Below, in pieces: positions 28,190-37,416 of a DNA stretch of 64,000 nucleotides. The notes beneath the pieces were generated by a model. The model did not search any database, was not told the DNA's origin, and was given only the letters and a program-made list of their open reading frames with translations. Each line of letters opens with the position of its first letter. The first letter of the stretch is position 1. This DNA is from JAMZMI01 sp963848175 (GTDB lineage: Bacteria > Bacteroidota > Bacteroidia > Cytophagales > Cyclobacteriaceae): assembly GCA_963848175.1 (NCBI GenBank), contig CAWKCO010000012.1, forward strand, positions 1 through 64,000. The letters are read 5' to 3'. The position numbers and the translations under genes were made by a program.

Positions 28190-31100
28190 TCAGGCTAATT
28201 CTCTTAAATCCACAGGTACTACTCTAGAAACCCCTTGTTCGATCATGGTGATGCCATAGATAATGTCTGTGCTTGACATTGTGCGTTTGTTGTGAGTCAC
28301 AATGATAAACTGTGATTCTTTACTAAACTCTCTGATGATCTGATTGAATTTATCAATATTGGCATCATCCAAAGGTGCATCTACCTCATCAAAAATACAG
28401 AACGGAGCTGGTTTGAGTAAGTAAATCGCAAACAGTAGGGAAGTGGCTGTCAGCGTTTTTTCTCCTCCTGAGAGTTGATTGATGGTTAGTGGTCGCTTAC
28501 CTTTTGGCTTGGCCATGATTTCAATGGGCGATTCTAGTGGATTGCTAGGGTCGGTCAGTTTTAGTTCACAATCATCCTCTTCAGTAAAGAGCGTTCTGAA
28601 AACTTTAATAAAGCTCTCCCTGATCTTGCCGAATGCCTCTAGAAATGTTTCTTGTGCCACTGCATCAATTTCGGATATCGTATTCATCAAAGATTCCTTG
28701 GCTTTTAGCAGGTCATCTTTTTGTGCGGCTATAAAGTCATGCCTTTGCTTTATCTCCTCATAAGCCTCCATGGCCATAGGGTTTACTGGCCCTATTCTAT
28801 CTATTTGTCCTTTTAAGCGTTCAACATTGTCGCGTAGTTCATCCTCTGTTTTAATGAGCACTTCTTCATCGTCAAAAGTATCAACTTGCTTTAAATCCAC
28901 ATTGAATTCGACCGAAAGTCGTTCCTGAACGGAGTTCAGCTTTAGCTTTGTATCATTGAGTTTGTTTTGCCACTCCATAAGGATTTGGTCAGTAGACTCT
29001 TTCATCCTTGATAGTTCCTTGGCGGCCTTTTCCCCTTCGTCAATGTTGCCTCTATGCTGATAGTATTCTTTTTCAGCTTCGTTCACACCTGATTCGAGAC
29101 TTTCCTTTTCTTCATACATCGAGATCAAGTCATCGTCGCTCTCCTCCGATTTTTTGGCTAGTTCATTGAGGTCACTTACCGCATGTTGAAGATCAGATTG
29201 ATTGCGCTCAATCCTACCAGCGCTACTTGCAGCAGCTTCTTCTTTATAGCCAATTTCTTGTTTGATGCTGTTGACCTTGTTTTGTTGGCGATGAAAGAGT
29301 ACATTTTCTTCGTTAAAGGCAGCTGATTTGTGGCTTAGTACCTCGTTTTGCTCTTCAACTTCTATTTTTTGACTTTCTACTTTTAGCTGGAGCTCAGAAA
29401 GAAGCGACTTACTTTCATCGTGTAGCGGTCTCAGACGATCAAGGTCTTGACTCAACTCTGCTATTTTGTCTTCAATGTCTTCTCTCTTGGTTTCATTGCT
29501 ACTTAGCAGGTCGCTAAATTGCTCTTGCTTGCTTTTAAAAGAAATATAATTCTCATTGATTTGATTTATTTCCTCTTTGATCGCAGCAAGCTCTTCTGCC
29601 TGACTCGCGTCTTTGAGTTTATACAATTCATCAGCGTTATCATTAAGGCTTCTTTCTGTTGATTGTTGCTTTTTGCTCAATTCTTTGATGCGAATGGCAA
29701 GGTTCTCTAAATTCTTGGCTCTCCCGATTCTTTTACCTTCGAATAGCCCCACAGAACCACCAGAGATATTGAACTTTCTATGAATGATTCTTCCTGATTT
29801 GGCAATAAAAGTTGTATTATTTGAGCTGTTTTCAGGTAATTCACTGTCGTATATGTAGACGTTCTCCAGCAGGTAGCTTATGAGTTTTCGGTATTTCTCA
29901 TCGTATTCTACCAATTCGGTAGCAGCACGTGCTCCTGACATGAGGTGAGGCGCTTCAGATTGGTGATCCTTTAGTGAGTCGAGGATGAAAAAATGCGCAC
30001 GACCTCTCGAAGCATCACTCAGAAGGTTTACTGCCTTTAATGCGTCATCTCTGGTATTTACTACATAATAGTTCATGTACGGCTCCAGGTAGTTTTCAAT
30101 CGCCACGCGATAATCTTCAGGGCAAGTAATAATATCTGAAAGGAGAGGAGCGTCTTTCCAGTTGTTACTCTTTTTGAGGAACTTGATGGCCTCAGGGAAA
30201 CCTTCTAAGTTATCTACGAGTGATTTGGTAAGATTGTACTCGTTTTGCTTTGAATCCAATTCTCTATTGATCTTAGAAAGCTCGTCTTTCATTAGATCAA
30301 TATTTTTCTGAATTAACTGCACCTTGGCTGTGAGCGCATCTTCGGTGCTCTTTAGTTTGCTATAAGATTCTGTCTTTAGGTCTTTTTCTTGTTGAATTTC
30401 TGATAGTCGAGATTCAAAATTTCTAAGGTTCTCCGTTTGTTTGGTGGAGTCCTCACGAGATTGTTTCAGTTCGTTTTGAAGGGTGCTTACCTGTATTTCC
30501 TTGATCTCAATCTCTTTGGTAAGTTGAAAAACTTCTTCTCGTTTCGATGAAAATAAACTCGTGTTTTCGGCGAGCAAGGCTTGAACTTGATGCGTTTTGT
30601 TTTTTTGCATCAAATGTTCTTCCTCCAGATGCTCTAATCTATTGGCAATTTCAGAAAGGATGCTCTGCGCGGTTTCTCTTTCTTTATCAAGACTTTGCAA
30701 TGAAAAAAGGGCTCTTTCGTTGCTTTGTTTATCTTGAGAAATTTGCTCTTGAAGCTGACTGATGCGATCGTTTAGATATCTCTGTCTTTCGTTTTTGATC
30801 TTTTTGTCACTCTCATACTGGCGAATTTTACTCACATGCTCATTGAGAGATTTTTGTCTAGAGGCTAGAAGTTTTTCTTTCAGGATCAAATCAGCCTTAA
30901 GGTTCTCTACAATGGCTTCTTTTTCATTTAACTGAGCCACTATAGCACCTTTTTTGTCACTAGCCTCCTGTATTTGTTGCTCTACTTTTTGAGTAATCTC
31001 ACGCTGTGTCTCTAGTGCTTTTTTGGCTAGCGCAATGCTCTGAACCTTATATGTTTCTTTTATTTCAAAATATCTTTGAGCTTGGCGAGCTTGTTTTTCT

Positions 31101-31714
31101 AATGACTTAAGATTTTTTTCTATCTCAAACAAAAGATCTTCTACACGGTCTAAGTCGTCATCGGTATCGCTAAGCTTTTTGAGTGTTTCTTTTTTGCGAA
31201 TTTTGAATTTTGAGATGCCAGCAGCTTCTTCAAATAAGCTTCTACGGGAGTTGTCTTTGTCGTTGAGCAAGTCATCGACCATTTTAAGCTCAATGATCGC
31301 ATAGGTATTCGATGCGATTCCCGTATCTAAAAATAAGTTTGTAATATCTTTTAGCCGGCAAGGAACATTGTTAAGCAAATATTCACTTTCTCCTGATCTG
31401 AAATACCTTCTTGTAATGGTGACATGGGTATATTCAGTAGGAATTAGATTTTTTGTGTTGTTGAAAGTCAGGGAAACTTCTGCAAGCTGAGTAGGCTTCC
31501 GAGTTTTCGTTCCGTTGAAGATCACATTCTCCATTTTGTCGGAGCGCAATACCCTTGTTTTTTGCTCTCCCAGCACCCATCTGATAGAATCTACCACATT
31601 AGATTTGCCGCACCCATTAGGTCCTACAATCCCAGTGATTCCTTCATCAAAATTTATTGTAACTTTATCCGCGAAGCTCTTAAATCCTTTTATTTCAAGA
31701 CGGGTTAACTGCAT
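28190..31714 (-). CDS. smc: Chromosome segregation ATPase SMC
   Basis: The 1174-residue protein is a full-length SMC, the core of the condensin-like complex that compacts and separates chromosomes. The N-terminal head has Walker A GPNGCGKSN and the Q-loop RWVLGEQ. Long coiled coils (about residues 170-500 and 680-1000) flank a hinge with EGFPEAIKFLKK and GRAHFFILDSL. The C-terminal head has the signature LSGGEKTLTATSLLFAIYLL and Walker B FCIFDEVDAPLDDAN. It is intact over 3.5 kb with no frameshift, in contrast to neighbouring regions. The ScpA/ScpB partners are not in the window. Confidence 0.97.
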   Translation of the reverse strand: MQLTRLEIKGFKSFADKVTINFDEGITGIVGPNGCGKSNVVDSIRWVLGEQKTRVLRSDKMENVIFNGTKTRKPTQLAEVSLTFNNTKNLIPTEYTHVTITRRYFRSGESEYLLNNVPCRLKDITNLFLDTGIASNTYAIIELKMVDDLLNDKDNSRRSLFEEAAGISKFKIRKKETLKKLSDTDDDLDRVEDLLFEIEKNLKSLEKQARQAQRYFEIKETYKVQSIALAKKALETQREITQKVEQQIQEASDKKGAIVAQLNEKEAIVENLKADLILKEKLLASRQKSLNEHVSKIRQYESDKKIKNERQRYLNDRISQLQEQISQDKQSNERALFSLQSLDKERETAQSILSEIANRLEHLEEEHLMQKNKTHQVQALLAENTSLFSSKREEVFQLTKEIEIKEIQVSTLQNELKQSREDSTKQTENLRNFESRLSEIQQEKDLKTESYSKLKSTEDALTAKVQLIQKNIDLMKDELSKINRELDSKQNEYNLTKSLVDNLEGFPEAIKFLKKSNNWKDAPLLSDIITCPEDYRVAIENYLEPYMNYYVVNTRDDALKAVNLLSDASRGRAHFFILDSLKDHQSEAPHLMSGARAATELVEYDEKYRKLISYLLENVYIYDSELPENSSNNTTFIAKSGRIIHRKFNISGGSVGLFEGKRIGRAKNLENLAIRIKELSKKQQSTERSLNDNADELYKLKDASQAEELAAIKEEINQINENYISFKSKQEQFSDLLSSNETKREDIEDKIAELSQDLDRLRPLHDESKSLLSELQLKVESQKIEVEEQNEVLSHKSAAFNEENVLFHRQQNKVNSIKQEIGYKEEAAASSAGRIERNQSDLQHAVSDLNELAKKSEESDDDLISMYEEKESLESGVNEAEKEYYQHRGNIDEGEKAAKELSRMKESTDQILMEWQNKLNDTKLKLNSVQERLSVEFNVDLKQVDTFDDEEVLIKTEDELRDNVERLKGQIDRIGPVNPMAMEAYEEIKQRHDFIAAQKDDLLKAKESLMNTISEIDAVAQETFLEAFGKIRESFIKVFRTLFTEEDDCELKLTDPSNPLESPIEIMAKPKGKRPLTINQLSGGEKTLTATSLLFAIYLLKPAPFCIFDEVDAPLDDANIDKFNQIIREFSKESQFIIVTHNKRTMSSTDIIYGITMIEQGVSRVVPVDLRELA

Positions 31715-31783
31715 GCACTACGGGTGGTTTGGAATAGCATATAAACCATCAAATTTAAGACAATTTTATACATTACAAGGAAT

Positions 31784-32285
31784 ATGGATAATATACAATT
31801 TTGGCTTTATGTGGCTTTTGGGGTGATTTATTTCGTGGTGAAGCAAATGCGCAAAAAAAATGCAGCGAATGAACCACAAGAAGGGGAGCAAGAGGTTTCT
31901 CAACCTTCTAGAAAGCCAGTTACTTTTGACGAATTATTGAAAGAGTTTAGCCAAGAGCGCAGAACCATAGAGGATGATCAAGAAGACGAGGTTTATGAAG
32001 CGCCAAAACCTTTGATAAAAGTCAATCCTGCGAAAGAAGATGATCAGCGAAGATTTGCTGATGATGAATCAAGACGGATTTACGAAGAGTCTATCAATCA
32101 AGCCGAAGGGTATGATTTGAAATTTGAGCGAGATGAACATTTTAAAGTGAAAACGCCAATGAAAGTTGATAGAGAGAGAAGAAGAGAAAAAGTCTATCGG
32201 AGATGAAATCTTTGAGTCACTTCGAGATGTAGATCAGGCACGAAAAGCAGTGATTTTGGGCGAAATTCTTAACAGAAAATACTAA
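31784..32285 (+). CDS. Single-pass membrane protein of unknown function, one frameshift
   Basis: A short N-terminal membrane segment (IQFWLYVAFGVIYFVVKQM) is followed by a charged, largely disordered cytoplasmic region with PVTFDELLKEFSQE. The apparent stop at 32206 follows a purine-run frameshift near 32190; in the next frame the protein continues DEIFESLRDVDQARKAVILG and EILNRKY to a stop at 32285. That ending (helix plus EIL.RKY) is one I associate with Bacteroidetes membrane-anchored proteins of this kind. Natural length is about 167 residues. It is divergent from smc. Confidence 0.6.
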
Positions 32286-32289
32286 ATAT

Positions 32290-32505
32290 TTATTCGGTGA
32301 TAGTCACTTCATCACCATCAAAATGGATCTTATCGCCCACACGAAGTTTGTTTCTTCGACGCAACTCTGTTTTTCCATTTACTAGGACGGTTCCAGCATC
32401 GATGTGGTTTTTTGCCTCTCCTCCAGTGGCTACCCAGCTGAGCGCTTTCATAAGGTTGTTGAGTTCAATGAACGATTCTCCGTCCTTTAATTTGAAGTAT
32501 TCCAT
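32290..32505 (-). CDS. S4-domain RNA-binding protein
   Basis: This 71-residue protein is a single S4 domain of the YaaA/YbcJ type: FIELNNLMKALSWVATGGEA, then HIDAGTVLVNGKTELRRRNK and a final beta hairpin (GDKIHFDGDEVTI). The RNA-contacting RRRNKL follows the usual pattern. Such proteins bind structured RNA, possibly ribosomal, but the target is not known. It lies 14 bases after the gene at 32520-33413 on the same strand. Confidence 0.85.
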   Translation of the reverse strand: MEYFKLKDGESFIELNNLMKALSWVATGGEAKNHIDAGTVLVNGKTELRRRNKLRVGDKIHFDGDEVTITE

Positions 32506-32519
32506 CGTTGATAGTGGTA

Positions 32520-33413
32520 TTAATGGAAAGTGACATTGCCAAGTGCTACATCCAAATGGAAAGAGAGTAGGTTAGGGGCATTGGCCGAATAGTTCATATT
32601 CACAAAAACGTTTTTTTCCACCTCTTCAAAACCTTTGATTAGTTTCACCCCGCAAAGAGGAGAGTCTTTTAAGTAAATAATAATTGGTGTATTCTTTTTA
32701 GGAAGGTAAATTTCTAGATTTCCTGCACCAACCGTGGCTTTTATTCTACACTGTTTCTTCATGGCTTGGCTGAAATCGAGATAAGCGGAACCAAATCCAA
32801 TTTCGGCTATAAAATTGGGAGTATTAGCACAGTCTACATTCAGTGCTGTTAGCGTTCCCATATCCACTTTCACCATGAATGTGTCCATTTCAATTGGATT
32901 TACAATTCTGTCTGTGTAATCAACTAGGACATCAGCACTCCCAGATCGTATTTTAATATCCTTGATGCTCGTATTGCTTAAGTCAATCTTGGCATTACCA
33001 AGCCCATAGTCTAGATCGAGCTTGTAAATCTTTTCATTATCAAAAAGAATTTTCCAGTAGTTCTGCTCAGGAACCGCTACAGATCCTAGCATCGCGAGTA
33101 GAATACCATCACTTATTCCTGAAGTGCCATATTCCTGAAGGTTTAGGCTTACATGGTTTGTATTGTTTACAATTTTGGAATGAAATGAGGGGTTAACTCT
33201 TTCCAAATCAGGGTTGCCTAAAATATTCAGCGCACCCACATCAGGTGAAGTGGTAGACATGATTTGACAATGTCCAGTCGCAGCTTCGAGCGAAAAATTT
33301 ATCGTATCATACCCCGAACAATTTTTGATCGAGTAGAATTTTTTTAATTGCCCGTAACTGACTGATAGTAAAAGACCTAAAGTCAATGAAAGTGCTATTC
33401 TCAACATGATCAT
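32520..33413 (-). CDS. Secreted beta-rich protein, DUF4097/LiaF-like
   Basis: The 297-residue protein has a signal peptide (MLRIALSLTLGLLLSVSYG; a second ATG two codons in is equally possible). The rest is predicted beta-strands with repeating glycine/asparagine turns such as YGLGNAKIDLS, GSADVLVDY, IGFGSAYLDFS and VGAGNLEIYLP, like the parallel beta-prism of DUF4097/LiaF C-terminal domains. No catalytic residues are seen. It may be periplasmic and envelope-related. It follows dnaJ by 28 bases on the same strand. Confidence 0.6.
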   Translation of the reverse strand: MIMLRIALSLTLGLLLSVSYGQLKKFYSIKNCSGYDTINFSLEAATGHCQIMSTTSPDVGALNILGNPDLERVNPSFHSKIVNNTNHVSLNLQEYGTSGISDGILLAMLGSVAVPEQNYWKILFDNEKIYKLDLDYGLGNAKIDLSNTSIKDIKIRSGSADVLVDYTDRIVNPIEMDTFMVKVDMGTLTALNVDCANTPNFIAEIGFGSAYLDFSQAMKKQCRIKATVGAGNLEIYLPKKNTPIIIYLKDSPLCGVKLIKGFEEVEKNVFVNMNYSANAPNLLSFHLDVALGNVTFH

Positions 33414-33440
33414 ACGAACGAGAGAACCCTTTGGAGGTTA

Positions 33441-34568
33441 CTAAGCTCCAAAGAATTCTTTCATGTTTTCGAAGAAACCTCTTTCACCCTTCGACGGATT
33501 GGGCTCAAAGTTCTTTGAACTTCTTAAGCCTTCCAGTAGGTCTTTTTCTTCTTTACTAAGATTGCGAGGTGTCCATACGTTCACGTGAATTAGTTGATCT
33601 CCAACATTATAGCCTTCTACATCTCTGATTCCTTTGCCTCTGAGTCGTAAAATTTTACCGCTTTGTGTGCCTGGATCTATTTTGATTTTCACCTTACCTT
33701 CGATGGTTGGCACTTCTAGAGAGGCGCCTAGTGCGGCATCAATAAAGTTGATGTGCATTTCGTAAACCACATTGTTGCCGTCTCTTCTCAGCGTCTCATC
33801 TTCTTGCTCTTCTATCAGGATCAAGAGGTCTCCAGGAACACCTCCTGCAACTTCGTTACCTTTTCCTGACATTGACAATTGCATGCCTTCAGCCACACCT
33901 GCAGGTATTTTTATTGAGATGATCTCTTCAGATCTCTTCATACCAGTGCTGTCTGTGCCAGCAGCTCTATGATCCACCATTTGGCCAGCACCGCCACAAG
34001 TAGGGCAGGTGGTTGTAGACATCATTTGGCCTAACATGGTATTTACCACTTTTCTGACTTGACCTGTGCCTTGGCAAGACGTACAGTTTTTAAAAGTGGT
34101 TTCAGGGTCAACAACTAGTCTGTTGACCTTTATTTTCTTTTCAACTCCCGCAGCAATTTCTTGCAGGGTAAGCTTCAATTTGATTCTAAGATTTGTGCCT
34201 TTTCTGGTACGTCTGCCTCCACGACCTCCGCCACCACCGAAAAAGCTGTCGAATGGACTTCCACCGCCTCCGCCGAAGATATCGCCGAATTGGGAGAATA
34301 TATCGTCCATATTCATGCCGCCTTGTCCACCACCGCTGGCTCCACCAACACCTTGATGTCCAAAACGATCATATCGCTGACGCTTTTCGTCGTTGCTAAG
34401 GATTTCATAAGCCTCAGCTGCCTCTTTGAATTTCTCCTCAGCCTCCTTGTTGTCAGGATTTTTGTCTGGGTGAAATTTGATAGCAATCTTCCTGTAGGCC
34501 TTTTTTATTTCGTCCTTACTCGCCGATTTATCTACTCCTAGTATTTCGTAATAGTCTCGCTTCGCCAT
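33441..34568 (-). CDS. dnaJ: Chaperone DnaJ lacking one zinc site
   Basis: DnaJ stimulates DnaK ATP hydrolysis and delivers unfolded protein. The J domain (residues 1-70) has the HPD motif in KFHPDKNPD, and a Gly/Phe-rich linker follows. The central domain keeps only two of the usual four CxxCxGxG motifs, CTSCQGTG and CPTCGGAG, separated by 19 residues. These correspond to motifs 2 and 3, which form zinc site II; motifs 1 and 4 of site I are replaced by non-cysteine sequence (VVDPETTFKN and VDHRAAGTDSTG). The C-terminal client-binding domains are complete. Length is 375 residues. It follows grpE by one base. Confidence 0.95.
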   Translation of the reverse strand: MAKRDYYEILGVDKSASKDEIKKAYRKIAIKFHPDKNPDNKEAEEKFKEAAEAYEILSNDEKRQRYDRFGHQGVGGASGGGQGGMNMDDIFSQFGDIFGGGGGSPFDSFFGGGGGRGGRRTRKGTNLRIKLKLTLQEIAAGVEKKIKVNRLVVDPETTFKNCTSCQGTGQVRKVVNTMLGQMMSTTTCPTCGGAGQMVDHRAAGTDSTGMKRSEEIISIKIPAGVAEGMQLSMSGKGNEVAGGVPGDLLILIEEQEDETLRRDGNNVVYEMHINFIDAALGASLEVPTIEGKVKIKIDPGTQSGKILRLRGKGIRDVEGYNVGDQLIHVNVWTPRNLSKEEKDLLEGLRSSKNFEPNPSKGERGFFENMKEFFGA

Positions 34569-34569
34569 A

Positions 34570-35157
34570 TTATGATTTTGCTCCTGTCACGACTTTTGCA
34601 AATCGCACTACTTTTTCATTTAAGAAATATCCGTTTTCTACCACATCTACAATCTTTCCTGCTAATTCATCACCAGCGGGAATTTGAGTGATGGCTTCCT
34701 GAAGGTCTGCATCGAAATCATGACCTTTTTCAATTTCCATCTTTTTCAAACCTTTGTTTTCTAGGCTTTTTTGGAATTTGTTGTAAATCAAATCCATTCC
34801 TTCTATTGCCGCGTCCAAATCAGGTTTGGCTTCCAATGCTTTAAGAGCACGCTCAAAGTCATCTACCACGGGAATCATATCTGCCATTAAGTCCTTATTG
34901 GCACTGCCAATGAGCTCAATTTTTTCTTTGGCTGTTCTTCTTCTGAAATTTTCAAACTCAGAATAAAGTCGAATGTATTTGTCTTTGGCCTCAGCTACAT
35001 CAGCTTTCAATTGATCTAATTCACTCAAGGCCTCTTCTGGTGCTGCAGCCTCTTCGGTTTCAGAAGGTGTCTCTTGTTGCTCTGTTGCTTGATCTTGCTC
35101 TAAAGTGACTTCTTCGTTATTCACTTCTTCCTGTTGCTCGATATTCTCTTTACTCAT
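34570..35157 (-). CDS. grpE: Nucleotide exchange factor GrpE
   Basis: The 195-residue GrpE releases ADP from DnaK. The N-terminal ~50 residues are acidic and glutamine-rich. A long helix follows (DQLKADVAEAKDKYIRLYSE, FENFRRRTAKEK), then the conserved four-helix and beta-wing region with VVDDFERALKALE, GHDFDADLQEAI and VVENGYFLNEKVVRFAKV. It is the first gene of a grpE-dnaJ operon. Two repeated elements about 80-110 bases upstream may control heat induction. Confidence 0.96.
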   Translation of the reverse strand: MSKENIEQQEEVNNEEVTLEQDQATEQQETPSETEEAAAPEEALSELDQLKADVAEAKDKYIRLYSEFENFRRRTAKEKIELIGSANKDLMADMIPVVDDFERALKALEAKPDLDAAIEGMDLIYNKFQKSLENKGLKKMEIEKGHDFDADLQEAITQIPAGDELAGKIVDVVENGYFLNEKVVRFAKVVTGAKS

Positions 35158-35235
35158 GCTTTCCTAATTATTAAAAAGACAAATTGTTGCTATTTCAATC
35201 AGCGGGTTTAATCACCTCGCATGGGTCAATTATTT

Positions 35236-35266
35236 TGCCAAAATGGTCATTTCTGCCAAGATGACA
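35236..35266. promoter_or_regulatory. Paired TGNCA-type repeats upstream of grpE
   Basis: TGCCAAAATGGTCA (35236-35249) and TGCCAAGATGACA (35254-35266) are direct copies offset by 18 bases. The second is TGCCA-N3-TGACA, an inverted TGNCA pair; the first has one extra base in the spacer. They lie 79-109 bases upstream of grpE, downstream of the typA terminator. Confidence 0.5.
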
Positions 35267-35342
35267 GAATGGGGCGCTTGTTTCATATCGCTTGTCATTA
35301 ATCAATTTGTGTAATTGGACGCCCTGGCATTAAAAAATAAAA

Positions 35343-35386
35343 CCACACTCTCAATGTTTCTATGATGAAAACAATTGGGAGTGTGG
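35343..35386 (-). terminator. Intrinsic terminator of typA
   Basis: CCACACTCTCAAT (35343-35355) pairs with ATTGGGAGTGTGG (35374-35386) with one G-T wobble. The minus-strand exit is T-rich (TTTTATTTTTTA). It lies 25 bases past the typA stop. Confidence 0.85.
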
Positions 35387-35410
35387 ATGGTATTTTCTGG
35401 TTTAGAGAAA

Positions 35411-37189
35411 TTATGCTTTGAAATTGATTTTTCTCATTCTTAATGAAAGAGGTGTCACCTCTACGTACTCATCTTTGTTGATGTATTCCAATGCTTCTTC
35501 CAAAGAGAATTTCTTAGGTGGAGCAATTTTCATACTTGCATCCGTTCCTGATTTTCTCATGTTTGTAAGTTGCTTTCCTTTCTGTACGTTCACAGCCAAA
35601 TCGCTGGCACGTGAGTGCTCGCCGATTACTTGTCCTACATATAGGTCATCTCCTGGAGATACAAAGAAAGTCCCTCTATCCTGAAGTTTATCAATAGAAT
35701 ATGCTGTCCCAGGACCTGTTTCCATAGATACCAAAGAGCCGTTTAGACGCTCAGGAATTTCACCTTTGAAAGGCTCATATCCATTGAAACGGTGGGTCAT
35801 TACCGCCTCACCAGCAGTAGCAGTGAGTACTTGGTTTCTTAAACCGATCAATCCACGTGCAGGAATGTTGAATTCTAAGTGCTGAATGTCACCTTTAGGT
35901 TCCATGACAGTAAGCTCACCTTTTCTTTTGGTTACCAACTCAATGGCCTTTCCTGAAACACTTTCTGGCACATCAATCACAAGGTGCTCCACTGGCTCGT
36001 GTTTCTGCCCATCTACTTCCTTATAAATAACTTGTGGCTGACCAACCTGAAGCTCATATCCTTCTCTTCTCATGGTTTCGATCAATACAGACAAGTGAAG
36101 TACACCTCTTCCGTAAACCAAAAATTTATCTTCACTGTCAGTCGGCTCGACTCTCAAAGCCAAGTTTTTCTCAATTTCTTTCATCAATCTGTCTCTCAAG
36201 TGTCTTGAGGTAACAAATTTTCCTTCTTTACCGAAGAAAGGAGAGTTGTTGATAGTAAAAAGCATGTTCATCGTTGGCTCATCAACACCTACACGCTCTA
36301 GCGGCTCTGGATTGTCATAATCCGTGATGGTATCACCGATATCAAAAGATTCGATACCTGTAACAGCGCAAATGTCGCCACACGTTACTTCGTCTACACT
36401 GCGTTTTCCAAGACCTTCAAATATGTGAAGCTCCTTTATTCTTACTCTTTGGATAGAGCCGTCGGTTTTAGTCAAGCCTAAGCTTTGACCCACTTTAATC
36501 GTTCCTTGGTGAATTCTACCAATAGCAATACGACCAGTAAACGCAGAGAAATCCAAAGAAGTGATTTTCATTCTCAAAACACCTTCTTTTTGTGGAGGTG
36601 CTGGTATTGTTTTTAGAATAGTATCTAAAAGATCGTTAAGATTGTCAGTTTTGACTTTATAGTCATAACTCATCCATCCGAATTTAGATGAACCGTAGAG
36701 CGTTGGAAAATCCAATTGATCTTCAGTAGCATCCAAGTTGAACATTAAGTCAAAAACTTCTTCATGCACTACGTCTGGACGGCAGTTTTCTTTGTCCACT
36801 TTGTTCACAACTACAATTGGCTTCAAGCCAAGAGATAGCGCCTTTCCCAAAACGAATCTTGTTTGTGGCATGGCTCCTTCAAATGCATCCACCAACAGAA
36901 GAACACCATCAGCCATACTCAATACACGCTCCACTTCACCACCAAAATCGGCGTGACCAGGAGTGTCAATGATGTTGATCTTAGTTCCTTTGTAATTGAT
37001 AGATACGTTTTTGGAAAGAATCGTGATTCCTCGCTCTCTTTCAAGATCGTTTGAATCAAGGATCAAATCATTGTTATCCTGCGTTCTTTTCGCATCATTT
37101 GCCTGAGCAGCATAAATGATTTTGTCAACCAATGTTGTTTTGCCATGATCGACGTGAGCGATGATAGCGATATTTCTGATTTCTGTCAT
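35411..37189 (-). CDS. typA: Ribosome-associated GTPase TypA/BipA
   Basis: The 592-residue protein is a translational GTPase that acts in 50S assembly, especially under cold or other stress. G1 is AHVDHGKTTL, G3 is DTPGHADFGGEVER, G4 is NKVDKENCRPD. Domain II starts near residue 200, and the EF-G-like domain has VEPTDSEDKFLVYGRGVLHLS in two blocks. The C-terminal BipA-specific domain has PARGLIGLRNQVLTATAGEA and the tail TPLSLRMRK. It is intact, and a -7 box lies 20 bases upstream. Confidence 0.97.
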   Translation of the reverse strand: MTEIRNIAIIAHVDHGKTTLVDKIIYAAQANDAKRTQDNNDLILDSNDLERERGITILSKNVSINYKGTKINIIDTPGHADFGGEVERVLSMADGVLLLVDAFEGAMPQTRFVLGKALSLGLKPIVVVNKVDKENCRPDVVHEEVFDLMFNLDATEDQLDFPTLYGSSKFGWMSYDYKVKTDNLNDLLDTILKTIPAPPQKEGVLRMKITSLDFSAFTGRIAIGRIHQGTIKVGQSLGLTKTDGSIQRVRIKELHIFEGLGKRSVDEVTCGDICAVTGIESFDIGDTITDYDNPEPLERVGVDEPTMNMLFTINNSPFFGKEGKFVTSRHLRDRLMKEIEKNLALRVEPTDSEDKFLVYGRGVLHLSVLIETMRREGYELQVGQPQVIYKEVDGQKHEPVEHLVIDVPESVSGKAIELVTKRKGELTVMEPKGDIQHLEFNIPARGLIGLRNQVLTATAGEAVMTHRFNGYEPFKGEIPERLNGSLVSMETGPGTAYSIDKLQDRGTFFVSPGDDLYVGQVIGEHSRASDLAVNVQKGKQLTNMRKSGTDASMKIAPPKKFSLEEALEYINKDEYVEVTPLSLRMRKINFKA

Positions 37190-37208
37190 GTTTTTTACTA
37201 AAAGAGCG

Positions 37209-37216
37209 CAAAGATA
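37209..37216 (-). promoter_or_regulatory. -7 promoter element of typA
   Basis: On the minus strand TATCTTTG is a perfect TAnnTTTG match, 19 bases before the typA start codon. The predicted 5' leader is about 14 bases. Confidence 0.5.
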
Positions 37217-37416
37217 ATTCGTTTGGAGGCAAAAATCAGGTTTGTAAGTGAAAAGAATGTTATTATTTGATTGTGAATTAAGTGATTACTTTAATTTATC
37301 ACATAAATGGTCATTGTCATTGATCAAATTACTTTGGAAAACTTATTTTTCTAGTGTTAAATAGACAAATTGAGGCATCTTATATAATGATAGAGAGCCA
37401 AATCATCTAACAACCT

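Noticed and set aside
34066..34541. Proline-rich plus-strand open frames opposite dnaJ
   Set aside because: They are the reverse reading of the Gly-rich linker codons of dnaJ.
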